From an uncultured Eubacteriales bacterium (GTDB lineage Bacteria; Bacillota; Clostridia; Oscillospirales; CAG-272), in contig CAKTAA010000007.1 in NCBI GenBank assembly GCA_934526185.1, positions 1 through 50,326 of the forward strand: a stretch of DNA of 50,326 nucleotides, given 5' to 3'. Every line of letters starts with the position of its first letter. Positions within the stretch are counted from its first letter, which is position 1. The notes below the pieces were generated by a model. It ran no database searches and had not been told where the DNA came from. It was given only the letters and a program-made list of their open reading frames with translations. Below are positions 8,021-15,766 of this stretch, in pieces. The translations under genes were made by a program, and so were the position numbers.

Positions 8021-8423
8021 TCAGACTAAACTTTCCTATAAATCCGGCAGCGCCTCTTCCTTTACAGAGATTTCCTATCTGATGGAGGTTCCGAAATTTG
8101 GCGGAACACCTGAAAAAATTGATGTTACCGTACTTTCCGACACCACTAAAAAGTATATCCCCGGCACAAAAGATTACGGTGATCTTGTATTCAAGTTCCT
8201 TTACGACAATTCCGGCGAAAATTCCAACTTCCGTATACTGAAAGGATTGGATGACGATCAGACAAAAGCGACGTTTAAAATTGAGTATCCCGACGGCACC
8301 GCACATCAGTTCGATGCAATTCCATCAGTAAAAATGGATGCAGGAACCCTCAATGGTGCTCTGACCTTCAGCGCAACCATGATTGTCCAGAGCGACATCG
8401 AAATTTCGAATCCCATAGCATAA
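8010..8423 (+). CDS. Phage major tail tube protein, start region lost
   Basis: The product (about 137 residues) matches siphophage tail tube proteins: an E-I-S-Y-L-M-E-V-P opening strand, G-T-P-E-K-I-D-V-T, Y-I-P-G-T-K-D-Y-G-D-L-V-F-K-F and the closing G-A-L-T-F-S-A-T-M. The fold stacks as hexamers to form the tail lumen. Only a TTG at 8010 is available as a start. No ribosome binding site precedes it, and the bases up to about 8018 read as repressor on the other strand. The native first few codons and binding site are thus deleted, although nearly the whole fold remains. Translation is doubtful. Confidence 0.8.
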   Translation: MEANQTKLSYKSGSASSFTEISYLMEVPKFGGTPEKIDVTVLSDTTKKYIPGTKDYGDLVFKFLYDNSGENSNFRILKGLDDDQTKATFKIEYPDGTAHQFDAIPSVKMDAGTLNGALTFSATMIVQSDIEISNPIA

Positions 8424-8503
8424 GCTGTCGAACTAACATAGCAGCGGGGACCGCAAAGGTCCCCTTGCTGTAAATCATGTATCAGAACAGAAAGGAAACG
8501 GAT

Positions 8504-8824
8504 ATGAAAACATTTTACACACTTAGCATCGGCGGTGATGAATATAAGCTGCGTCTGACGGCCGGCGCTATCATGGCCATCGAAAAAAAACTCGGAAAAT
8601 CTCTCTTTTCCGCGCTGGAGCATATTCAGGACAATATGGTGGAAACCATTACGACGATTCTTTGGGGAGCCTTGCAGCCGTTTCAATCCAATTTTTCGCT
8701 TGATAAAGCGGCAGGGCTGTTTGATCAATATATTGACGACGGACATTCCATTGAAGAACTGATGCAGGAAATCAATTCTCTGTTTGAGACATCCGGTTTT
8801 TTCAGAAAGGGTCAGGAAGCGTAA
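8504..8824 (+). CDS. Tail assembly chaperone (gpG-like)
   Basis: Protein of 106 residues. The ATG at 8504 is chosen because AGAAAGGAAACG precedes it; the frame opens 27 bases earlier without a site. The body (M-K-T-F-Y-T-L, L-R-L-T-A-G-A-I-M-A-I-E-K-K-L-G) is that of small siphophage chaperones that coat the tape measure protein during tail assembly. Its position between tube and tape measure is the standard one. Near the 3' end is a slippery heptamer (8797-8803) leading into the downstream frame, so the gene should also yield a longer gpGT-type product at low frequency. Confidence 0.85.
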   Translation: MKTFYTLSIGGDEYKLRLTAGAIMAIEKKLGKSLFSALEHIQDNMVETITTILWGALQPFQSNFSLDKAAGLFDQYIDDGHSIEELMQEINSLFETSGFFRKGQEA

Positions 8825-8835
8825 AGCCTGACCCT
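8797..8835 (+). promoter_or_regulatory. Programmed -1 ribosomal frameshift signal
   Basis: Slippery heptamer T-TTT-TTC (8797-8803) in the correct 0-frame register (GGT TTT TTC). A 9-bp perfect stem follows (8808-8816 with 8827-8835) with a 10-base loop, starting 4 bases after the heptamer. The stem spans the stop codon of the short product (8822-8824). Heptamer plus stimulatory hairpin is the standard -1 signal for siphophage tail chaperones. Confidence 0.85.
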
Positions 8836-9165
8836 CAGACCGATTATCCGAAATACCTCGCCTATACGGCATTGACCTCCGGTGCTGCTTGGACAGATAT
8901 CGCTGGCATGACGGTTGAAGATATCGCACTTTTCGTACAGGCGCGGCAGGAGCGCGACAGAGAGCTCACACAGATGCTGGCAAGCATTGTATACAGCGGA
9001 GCAGCGCTGACAGGTGTGGCGGTTAACAATCCGAACAAATTTCCCAGTCTTGACGAGGCTTTTCCGGGCTTGTTCGAGAAAAAGGGGCAGCAGGACTGGC
9101 GGGTGATGAAGCTTCGTTTGGAAAATTATGCAAAAACGAGAAAAAATACTCATGTTGAGATTTGA
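8803..9165 (+). CDS. Frameshift extension of tail chaperone (gpT-like part)
   Basis: This frame has no start of its own near its 5' end: a stop at 8785-8787 closes it upstream, while conserved sequence already begins at about 8803. A -1 slip at 8797-8803 joins codon 100 of the short chaperone to 120 further residues (Q-K-G-S-G-S-V onward), for a fusion of about 220 residues, the usual size of gpGT-type products. The extension contains Y-P-K-Y-L-A-Y, M-T-V-E-D-I-A-L-F-V and a charged C-terminal helix. In lambda the analogous gpGT brings tape measure and tube subunits together. The extension looks intact to its TGA at 9163-9165, even though flanking genes are damaged. Confidence 0.8.
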   Translation, partial: QKGSGSVKPDPQTDYPKYLAYTALTSGAAWTDIAGMTVEDIALFVQARQERDRELTQMLASIVYSGAALTGVAVNNPNKFPSLDEAFPGLFEKKGQQDWRVMKLRLENYAKTRKNTHVEI

Positions 9166-9174
9166 ATTCATTAA

Positions 9175-9366
9175 ACGGAAATAAAGTTCTGTTCAGGTTA
9201 CACAGAGAACTGTATCTTCCCAACGCATGATTGGCGATTCGCCAACTCAAAAACAATTAAAAAGCGTTCGCTCAGCGACGTTGAATTGGTTCCGTTTGAA
9301 GAATTAAACCAACAGAACCCAAATTTCAACATACTGTATAACCTATGTAATCATAATCCTATTTAA
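9175..9366 (+). pseudogene. Unidentified 3' gene fragment (63 codons, no start)
   Basis: Open frame without any ATG, GTG or suitable TTG start, reading T-E-I-K-F-C-S-G-Y, then H-D-W-R-F-A-N-S-K-T, then L-S-D-V-E-L-V-P-F-E-E-L-N, and ending N-H-N-P-I. The composition is protein-like and more AT-rich than the phage genes around it. It looks like the C-terminus of a foreign gene whose 5' part is missing. Its TAA (9364-9366) touches the stop of the opposing fragment at 9367. No family recognised. Confidence 0.45.
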
Positions 9367-9696
9367 TCAAGGAAAGTTGCTGGGTAAATAGTTAAAATTT
9401 GAAATAAACAATAGTATTCTGCCTTTGTTAGTCGGAGGTGATGTTATATGAGCAGCAGTTAATGTTATTTCAAGATTTTTCGGCATAATACTATATTTCA
9501 CCTTTGCTCTTTTTGGTCCACAAAGACTACCAATGCGGAGTATTGCATGAGTTGTTGCAGTAAAAATCATGATTGGTTCACAATCAACTTTTTCATAAGA
9601 AAGATGTGTCTTATAATAGGCACAGCCTAATGCCTTGTACGAATCTGCTTTATTATTGACAGTTACTTGTGTAGCTATAATTGATTTATCACCTAT
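9367..9696 (-). pseudogene. Unidentified 3' gene fragment, convergent (109 codons, no proper start)
   Basis: Minus-strand open frame from 9696 to its TGA at 9367-9369. Upstream it is closed by TAG (9697-9699). The first ATG is at 9570, but protein-like sequence starts well before it (D-K-S-I-I-A-T-Q-V-T-V-N-N-K-A-D-S-Y, then L-G-C-A-Y-Y-K-T). After the ATG it continues with beta-rich sequence (R-I-G-S-L-C-G-P-K-R-A-K-V). The 5' end has been lost against the phage tape measure region. No domain recognised. Together with the plus fragment it forms a segment of about 520 bases holding the 3' ends of two convergent genes. Confidence 0.45.
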
Positions 9697-9729
9697 CTAA
9701 AAATATCTACTAAGGGGGAAACTTACTGA

Positions 9730-11215
9730 ATGCCTGTTTTAAAGGAATTGAATGGTGAAGTAAGCAGCTTGACCGGGATATTACAAACTTTAAATGAAAA
9801 CATTGTAAACTGTGCGGAGCAAATCAGCTTTTCTTTGGGCGCCGCATTTGAAAATCTGACAGTTCAACTGGAATCCTTTTCCGGCAAAATCGGCGAGATA
9901 CAGGAGCGGCTTCCTCAGCTAGGAAACACGGAGGGAATAACCAAACTCGGCGACGGTTTCAATAATCTTTTAGGAATTCTCGACTCCATTTTAAGCATCA
10001 TTGCCGTATTTGACGACACCGGTGCACTATTTGCCAAACTCGGGGAAGCAGCCGCCGGTACAGGTGCCAGTATAGCAGCTGCCTTCAGCAACGCTGCCGG
10101 CCCTGTGCTCATTGCAGTCGCGGCTATTGCCGCAATGGCGCTCACCATTTGGGGGCTTTGGGAAAACTGCGAAGAATTCCGCACCTACTGCAGCACCATG
10201 TGGGAGGACATCAAAAAAGCATTCAACGAAGGTTGGGCTATTCTTTTCAGTGGTTGGAACGATACCGGCGCACCCGTATTCGAAGCATGGAACAGAGCAA
10301 CGGAAACCGTCGGAATAGTTCTTAATACGCTTTGGGAAAACATAAGGCCCGTGTTCAACAATATTATGGAAAAGGCCGGCGACATTTGGGAAAATTATCT
10401 GAGGCCATTATGTGAAAACATCCGGCAGGGCATTGAAAACATCATTGAATTGGTGCTGAATTTGTGGAACAACGTTGTAGCTCCGATTCTTGATTTGGTT
10501 ATCAGCTATTTCGGTCCCGTTCTTACAAATTTATACAATAATATAATCGACGTATTAGCTACTGTAATTAAAAGCGCTCAAGGAATGCTCAATGGTTTAA
10601 TGGATATGTTCAACGGTGTTTTGGATTTTATAAACGGCATATTTACAGGCGACTGGAAACGGGCTTTAAGTGGTCTAATCAATATTTTTGTCGGGTTTGG
10701 AAACTTGTTTATTACAATATTTGAAACGGCTGTCAATTTTGTTATTGATTTATTTAATATGCTTTTCACCTCTATTTTAAGCGGTATTAAGGGGGCCATC
10801 AATGCCATTCTTAGTGCGGTTGAATGGGTAGCCGATTTTATCGGTTTTGATGTTAACCTGCAAATCAGCGGAGATGTACCCAGAATTCCCTTGTTAACAA
10901 TTCCAAGAATTTCCAACGTTCAGATCGCAGCCGGCGGTTTTCCGAAACAGGGGCAAATGTTTTTTGCGAGAGAGGCCGGACCGGAGCTGGTCGGCACTAT
11001 CGGCAGCCGCAGCGCGGTTGTCAACAATGAACAAATCGTGGATTCTGTTTCACAGGAGGGTATACAATGCAGTACGGGCGGCTTTATCTGCCGGCAATTC
11101 CGGCGGCAGCAATCCGCTTCGTGTCAATTTGTATCTGGACGGCAAACAAATCACCTCAGCCGTAGAGAAGGTTCAAAGAGAGCGCGGACTTTCTCTCGTC
11201 GGTGCGGCTTATTGA
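9730..11215 (+). pseudogene. Phage tail tape measure protein, short and frameshifted
   Basis: It starts at ATG 9730 behind AAGGGGGAAA. Residues 1-100 are helical. A hydrophobic segment at about 122-145 (A-G-P-V-L-I-A-V-A-A-I-A-A-M-A) is the membrane-active part typical of tape measures. It is followed by repeated W-E-N / W-N-N helices and a C-terminal F-A-R-E-A-G-P-E-L-V-G signature. At 11058-11060 one extra G (GAGGG) shifts the frame. Without it the protein would continue V-Y-N-A-V-R-A-A-L-S-A-G and end L-V-G-A-A-Y at 11213-11215, the normal family C-terminus. As written it runs on into a random tail ending at 11280. About 495 residues is short for siphophages, so an N-terminal part was probably lost too. 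Confidence 0.8.
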
Positions 11216-11220
11216 TTTAC

Positions 11221-11570
11221 TCAGTTCTGCCGCTGAAAGCTGACGTAAAACATGTATTGACTCTTTTGCCCATAAATTAATACTCCGATTTCATTTTCCG
11301 CTATTGTATTAATACTGTCTATATCTCTATTGGATTGGAAAATTTTATTTGTTTCCGTCTGGAAATTCAAACGAAACATAATAATTTGTCGTTGTGTCCA
11401 TTCTATCCCCTCTTAATTTGGGAGGTTTTTGAAATAGCTTTTACGATGACAGTTTTATAGTGAAACTGTCTATTGAACCTACTCAACATCAAGTTGCCAA
11501 TTTTAATACATACAATAATAACCATAACTATAAATCCAATAATCATCAATACCAAAGTAATATTTTGCAT
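11221..11570 (-). pseudogene. DUF2500-like membrane protein gene, broken by two frameshifts
   Basis: Minus strand. ATG at 11570, an N-terminal membrane helix (I-T-L-V-L-M-I-I-G-F-I-V-M-V), then a beta domain read across three frames: K-T-V-I-V-K-A-I-S-K; after a slip at the G-run 11407-11410, N-Y-Y-V-S-F-E-F-P-D-G-N-K; after a second slip near 11343-11352, E-N-E-I-G-V-L-I-Y-G-Q-K and Y-M-F-Y-V-S-F. The strand order with a Y-V-S-F-E-F-x-D-G centre and L-x-x-G-Q-K ending resembles DUF2500, a family of unknown function. It lies antisense inside the phage tail operon and is more AT-rich. Both breaks are single-base indels in or beside homopolymers, so sequencing error cannot be excluded. Confidence 0.6.
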
Positions 11571-11672
11571 GTCTATTTTTACCAGCTCTCCCTTTAAAGT
11601 ATTGCATATATTAATTTTATCAGTATACCATATAATATTGTTTTTTAAGGATTTCAACTCAATTGCGGACAA

Positions 11673-11691
11673 GCAACAAATAATTTGTTGC
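11673..11691. promoter_or_regulatory. 19-base palindrome upstream of DUF2500 remnant
   Basis: GCAACAAAT-A-ATTTGTTGC, perfect, about 100 bases upstream of the DUF2500 ATG on its strand and 70 bases before the plus-strand tail gene. Operator-like by symmetry; no regulator known. Confidence 0.4.
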
Positions 11692-11763
11692 ATATTTTCC
11701 TTAGCTTTACAGTTTTCACTATATCAGCAAGTCATTGGTTTCAAATACAAGGAGGTATGCCAT

Positions 11764-12165
11764 ATGGCACAAATTCAGCAACTGCCCAAAGCTCCGGTAA
11801 CCCTCATCAGCGATACATCGGATAATTATATCCTGCCGGAGCCTTCAAGCTACAGCGGTTCCACCTCTACACTGGTAGACAGCGCAACCAGTGTAAGCGG
11901 TCATCTTCTTGGTTCCGTTATCCGGAATGATGTCGCAAAAGTTTCTTTGACATGGAATTATCTGAGCGTTGAGGATTGGGCCCAAATCAATCAAAGATTT
12001 AAAGATCATTATATAAATACCGTAAAATTTTTCGACCAGACGAAAGGCGATTGGGATGAAAGACAGATGTATATCAGCGATCGCGACGCCGGTATGTGGC
12101 GCAGAGGCTCAGATGGTACCGTATGCGGCTGGACCGATTGCACTCTGGTTCTGACGGAGGTGTGA
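11764..12165 (+). CDS. Phage tail protein (small, tail-tip region)
   Basis: Protein of 133 residues. The ATG at 11764 follows AAGGAGG by 8 bases; the frame is open further upstream into unrelated sequence. It has G-S-V-I-R-N-D-V-A-K-V-S-L-T-W, N-T-V-K-F-F-D-Q, R-Q-M-Y-I-S-D-R and a closing W-T-D-C-T-L-V-L. I know this pattern from Firmicutes siphophage proteins between tape measure and hub (DUF6711-like). The role is probably structural in the distal tail. Only two bases separate it from the next gene, so the two are translationally linked. It appears intact. Confidence 0.7.
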   Translation: MAQIQQLPKAPVTLISDTSDNYILPEPSSYSGSTSTLVDSATSVSGHLLGSVIRNDVAKVSLTWNYLSVEDWAQINQRFKDHYINTVKFFDQTKGDWDERQMYISDRDAGMWRRGSDGTVCGWTDCTLVLTEV

Positions 12166-12167
12166 GG

Positions 12168-14012
12168 ATGAAGCTTACCGGTAGCGAATGGGAGGAATGG
12201 AATATCAATCAGGCCCGTCCTCTTACAAGTGAAGCCCTTGTGGAAGTATTATATTATGTAAACAACCCTGACCTTCCCGACGCAGAAGCGACAGCCGAAA
12301 ATTTTCTTGCCCCGCTTTCTGATGTCTCCGGTGTCGCAGATACTGTTGACAGAGAGGTTGTCGCATACGCAACTCTGGAAAAAAACTACTGGCTGCTCGA
12401 CGGATCCAGAAAAAGTATCCCTGGGACGGCTCCTTATGAATACAGCGGATACATAAGCGGACAGCTCTGCGATGAAAACGGTTGCTTTTCCACTCCGCCA
12501 GCAATCGACATCCAATTTGGTTCGGTTATTAAAGAAATACCGGGGCTTATTATTACATGGGGTATCTCCATCGGTGAGTACCCGGTTTCCTTTACCATTA
12601 AAACCTACAAGCTGACAGAACAGGTCCAGCTCATGGAGTTTCAGAACAATACTGAAATCGTTTCGGGCATTGAAAGCCCACTGAAAAATTTTGACAGAGT
12701 TCGAATCGAAATTGCTAAATGGTGCCGCGGAAACCGGTACGCCCGAATCGGCAAGGTCCAGACGGGGAGCAAAACGAGATTTTCCAAAAAGAATCTGCTT
12801 CAGTTTTCAGCATCGCAGGAGGTTGATCCTCTGTCGGCAAGCCTTCCCAAATATTCCGTGGCATTTGAAGTCAGAGATGACGGCAGCGGAATCAATATTT
12901 TTGATCCCTACAGCAGCAACAGTCTTTCGCCATACATCCTGGAACGCCAGGAAATTCGAACGCGTTACGGCTTTCGCCTGGGTGAAACCGAAAAATGGAT
13001 TGATGGCGGCGTCTATTTTCTTTCCGACTGGAATATTTCCCCAAACGGTCAAGCAGCTTCTTTTCAGGCTCGGGATCTGCTCGGCTTCATGAACGATACT
13101 TATAACAAAGGCGTTTACAATCCCGAAGGAATTGATCTGTATACACTTGCCGAAGACGTTCTGCATGAGGCAAATCTGCCCAATCTGAAAAACCAGGCCG
13201 TCAGATGGAAGATAGACGTTTCCCTTAAAAATATAAAAACCGTTTCTCCCCTGCCCGTCTGCACTTATGCCGAATGTTTGCAGTTGATTGCAAACGCCGC
13301 TTGTGCCGTCATATATTTTGACAGAAACGGTACCCTTCACATTGCGCCCCGGCCGTCCTATCCGGCAAACGCGGAGGCGGACTTTGAAATCAATGAAAAC
13401 AACAGCTACGAGAAAGCAAATATGTCTATCCTCAAGCCAGTCGGACAAATCGACGTCAGCGCATATTCATGGACTATAGAGCCTGAACCCAAAGAGCTAT
13501 ACAATGCGTCTCTGAGTCTCCGATCCGGTCAAAATGAATTCCTCATTGAATATTCCGATGCCGCTGTCCTTGGCGCGAATCCGGTTACACTCAGTTCCGG
13601 TTTTATGCTTGACAGGGACAAGTCAGCTTTCTATACCAGAGGCTGTCGCCTGGTCATTCACAATCCAAGCGCAAGAGATGCTGTCTGCTCCGTCAGAATC
13701 AGCGGAAAGCTTTTGAAATCTTTGGAAACCATAATCACAGTAAATAACGGCAGCTCCGGCGAAACCGTTACCCTGAAAAACATCCTGATTTCGGATACCG
13801 ACCGCGCGGAGGCGATCGGAGACTGGATGAAACAGCAATATCAGAACAGAAAACATCTATCCCTTGCGTGGCGGCTTGATCCGGCTGTCGATGTTCTGGA
13901 TTCCGTCCTCGTTAAAAGCGGATCCTCTGTGCAGACAGCACAGCTCTATGCCTCAAGCTTCAGCTTCAGCGGCGCTTTCCAGGGAAAAGGTGAGGGAATG
14001 GTATGCGGATGA
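12168..14012 (+). CDS. Phage tail hub / tail-tip protein
   Basis: Protein of 614 residues. The ATG at 12168 follows GGAGGTGTGAGG. The N-terminal 170 residues are beta-rich. The middle (about 300-440) contains L-L-G-F-M-N-D-T-Y-N-K-G, L-A-E-D-V-L-H-E-A and C-L-Q-L-I-A-N-A-A-C-A-V-I-Y-F-D-R-N-G, the hub-type domain of siphophage tail-associated proteins that caps the tube. The C-terminal part ends with F-S-F-S-G-A-F-Q-G-K-G-E-G, a common family ending, so the gene seems complete. The adhesive or lytic C-terminal domain found in some relatives is absent. It may connect tube and receptor-binding proteins. Confidence 0.75.
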   Translation: MKLTGSEWEEWNINQARPLTSEALVEVLYYVNNPDLPDAEATAENFLAPLSDVSGVADTVDREVVAYATLEKNYWLLDGSRKSIPGTAPYEYSGYISGQLCDENGCFSTPPAIDIQFGSVIKEIPGLIITWGISIGEYPVSFTIKTYKLTEQVQLMEFQNNTEIVSGIESPLKNFDRVRIEIAKWCRGNRYARIGKVQTGSKTRFSKKNLLQFSASQEVDPLSASLPKYSVAFEVRDDGSGINIFDPYSSNSLSPYILERQEIRTRYGFRLGETEKWIDGGVYFLSDWNISPNGQAASFQARDLLGFMNDTYNKGVYNPEGIDLYTLAEDVLHEANLPNLKNQAVRWKIDVSLKNIKTVSPLPVCTYAECLQLIANAACAVIYFDRNGTLHIAPRPSYPANAEADFEINENNSYEKANMSILKPVGQIDVSAYSWTIEPEPKELYNASLSLRSGQNEFLIEYSDAAVLGANPVTLSSGFMLDRDKSAFYTRGCRLVIHNPSARDAVCSVRISGKLLKSLETIITVNNGSSGETVTLKNILISDTDRAEAIGDWMKQQYQNRKHLSLAWRLDPAVDVLDSVLVKSGSSVQTAQLYASSFSFSGAFQGKGEGMVCG

Positions 14013-14097
14013 AAATTATCTTTCATACAGCGGCAATGACGCTTCCGCGTCTTATTTACCAAAGAAAGGAAAGTCTTTGCAAGACGAAGCACGGTGA
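13990..14097 (+). CDS. Small phage ORF overlapping both neighbours
   Basis: 35 codons from GTG 13990, inside the end of the hub gene in another frame. The product starts V-R-E-W-Y-A-D-E-N-Y-L-S-Y-S-G and ends L-Q-D-E-A-R. Its TGA overlaps the GTG start of the next gene in a GTGA junction, the usual sign of translational coupling, and the next gene has no good binding site of its own. A purine-rich stretch lies close upstream. Real translation is plausible, not shown. Confidence 0.35.
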   Translation: MREWYADENYLSYSGNDASASYLPKKGKSLQDEAR

Positions 14098-14540
14098 AAG
14101 AAATGAACACAGAATGGAGTACGCCGATCACGGACAGAACCCGTGAGGATATCGAAAACCAAACGGATAAAGCGTTTATAAACGATACGGACTTAAACAG
14201 AATTGAAGGAAACCTTGAATATCTGGCGGAGCATCTCAAAGGATATCTTACCGCTCCGCCTAAGTGCCGCACAAATTGGACCAGCACCGATCTTCCCACA
14301 AAAGCGGACATTGAACGGATACGCCGCGGCGTAACTGACATCATGGTTTCATTCAAAAGGCCCGAGGGCTGCAGGGACATTGAGAGTCTCACAGACAAGC
14401 CCCTTTACTTCCGTGATGTAAACATGCTGGAAACGAATCTGTTTCTGCTGAAAGAGCGCCTCGACCGTATTGAGGCATCGTATAAAAAGACCGGATTTCA
14501 GTCCGGAAGCACATTCTTTTTACCGAAAAGGAGAACATAA
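14094..14540 (+). CDS. Phage baseplate/tail protein of unknown function
   Basis: 148 residues from GTG 14094 (or 145 from ATG 14103). Highly charged and helical with no signal peptide. Sequence such as D-R-T-R-E-D-I-E-N-Q-T-D-K-A-F and N-D-T-D-L-N-R-I-E-G-N-L-E-Y-L recurs later as S-L-T-D-K-P-L-Y-F-R-D-V-N-M-L-E-T-N-L, an internal repeat of about 60 residues (T-D-K...N-R/M-L-E-x-N-L). I recall such proteins between hub and receptor-binding gene in Clostridia prophages. Start choice: the GTGA overlap favours 14094. It is followed within 3 bases by the DUF6273 protein. Confidence 0.6.
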   Translation: MKEMNTEWSTPITDRTREDIENQTDKAFINDTDLNRIEGNLEYLAEHLKGYLTAPPKCRTNWTSTDLPTKADIERIRRGVTDIMVSFKRPEGCRDIESLTDKPLYFRDVNMLETNLFLLKERLDRIEASYKKTGFQSGSTFFLPKRRT

Positions 14541-14542
14541 TC

Positions 14543-15643
14543 ATGGCATATACACCGAGAGTTATAACAGACAGAGATGCCGTCGGGGACGACCTCTTCC
14601 GTATAGAAGAACTTGCGGACGGCAGAGTAAAACTGATTCCCGCTCCTGACAGCGTTACAGTGACCGGAACAGATGTGAACAAGGAGCTGATGCAGCCATG
14701 GGAAAACGGGCTTGCAAGGCTGGATGCTTTGGAAACCAAATTGAATAACGCATACGGTTATGTGCTGCGCTGCAAATTCCATACCCAATCGGCGGGCAGC
14801 ACCTTTACAGTAACTAGTTCTGATTTCTCGTATTCCTCGGAAGTGCCGGAAACCGGAATAGTCAATGTCAGCGTTCCCTATGGTGAAACGGCATATACCA
14901 TATCCTGTGCCGCAGATGAAAACCAAACACTTACAAGAGAAATTATAACAGACAAATATTTCGGTATCTATCCGGTAAGCTTTGTTCTTGCCGATTTTTC
15001 CTGGGAGGAGATCATCTCTATCAGTCAGCAGGGACTGGCGCAAAATTACTGGATGCTCGGAGATACCAAGGACTTTGAATTAGCAGCCGGCGAGGTTCTT
15101 ACCGCTCAGATCTATGGTTTTAATCATGACACCAAAACGGCCGGCGGCAAGGCCGGTATCACTTTTGGACTGAAGAATTTATTGGATGAAACACAAATAA
15201 TGACTACCACTGGCTTAAATACGCTCGGCTATGATTGCAATCTGTATCAATGGCTGAACCAAGATTTTTTAATAGTTGCAGGATACAGCTTTTTACCAGA
15301 AGTACTAAAATCCGGCATATGTGCAGTTGACAAAACGGCAAGAGGGGCTGATTTAAATTACAATACATTTTCTATGAAAGTTTTTCAGTTTTCCGAATTT
15401 GAATGCAACGGCACACAGTTCGGGTTAATTGGAGAAGGACTTCCGTATGCAATTTTCACAAATAATGCAAGTAGAATAAAAAAACTTGCTAACGGTTCAG
15501 GAGATAGCTGTGCTTGGTGGCTCCGTTCGCCTGATAGGTTGGATACGAATTACACAAAATACTGCTGTGTAAATGCCGACGGCAGTTTTTCTTCTGTTGC
15601 GGCCAACAGCAAACTTGGCGTAAACTTCGGATTCTGTCTTTAA
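14543..15643 (+). CDS. Phage tail protein with C-terminal DUF6273 (C-type-lectin-like) domain
   Basis: Protein of 366 residues behind AAAAGGAG. Residues 1-75 are a virion-attachment segment with L-D-A-L-E-T-K-L-N-N coil. About 75-140 is a small beta domain. From about 175 on is a DUF6273-type domain with W-W-L-R-S-P and the closing G-V-N-F-G-F-C-L, a fold also found at the ends of diversified phage receptor proteins. It is the last gene of the tail module and probably binds the host surface. Bases 15190-15500 are more AT-rich than the rest of the operon, in keeping with exchange of the receptor part. No reverse transcriptase or template repeat was found in the window. Confidence 0.7.
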   Translation: MAYTPRVITDRDAVGDDLFRIEELADGRVKLIPAPDSVTVTGTDVNKELMQPWENGLARLDALETKLNNAYGYVLRCKFHTQSAGSTFTVTSSDFSYSSEVPETGIVNVSVPYGETAYTISCAADENQTLTREIITDKYFGIYPVSFVLADFSWEEIISISQQGLAQNYWMLGDTKDFELAAGEVLTAQIYGFNHDTKTAGGKAGITFGLKNLLDETQIMTTTGLNTLGYDCNLYQWLNQDFLIVAGYSFLPEVLKSGICAVDKTARGADLNYNTFSMKVFQFSEFECNGTQFGLIGEGLPYAIFTNNASRIKKLANGSGDSCAWWLRSPDRLDTNYTKYCCVNADGSFSSVAANSKLGVNFGFCL

Positions 15644-15731
15644 AGGGCAGGCCTTTCGTTTTTCGGATAACGGTATTCAGCGCCGCCGAATTCGAGACGG
15701 CGGGAATTCTTCCCGCAGACCGGCAATACTA

Positions 15732-15760
15732 TTGACAATCCTGTTTTTATGCGTTATAAT
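15732..15760 (+). promoter_or_regulatory. Perfect consensus sigma-A promoter
   Basis: TTGACA (15732-15737), 17-base spacer, TATAAT (15755-15760) on the plus strand, in a gap with no protein gene downstream before a strong terminator. Confidence 0.85.
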
Positions 15761-15766
15761 AGCTTC

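Larger units (their letters stand above)
7520..15643. mobile_element. Decayed siphophage prophage remnant (repressor and tail module)
   Basis: Contiguous phage-derived block: a truncated S24 repressor on the minus strand, then tail tube, tail chaperone pair, tape measure, a tail protein, a tail hub and baseplate proteins on the plus strand. Gene order from tube to baseplate is that of a long non-contractile tail. Integrase, replication, terminase, portal, capsid and lysis genes are missing. The repressor and tube genes have both lost their 5' ends and meet at about 8015-8021, so a deletion joined them. Two AT-rich foreign segments (about 9170-9700 and 11216-11690) break the operon, and the tape measure is frameshifted. 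The right end lies 270 bases from tRNA-Arg, a common phage attachment gene. It is not expected to form particles. Confidence 0.85.

Noticed and set aside
14543..15643. Active diversity-generating retroelement
   Set aside because: Only the receptor-type domain is present; no reverse transcriptase, accessory gene or template repeat was found in the window.
7520..15643. Functional tailocin or tail-like bacteriocin
   Set aside because: The tape measure is frameshifted, the tube gene has lost its start, and no lysis genes are present.
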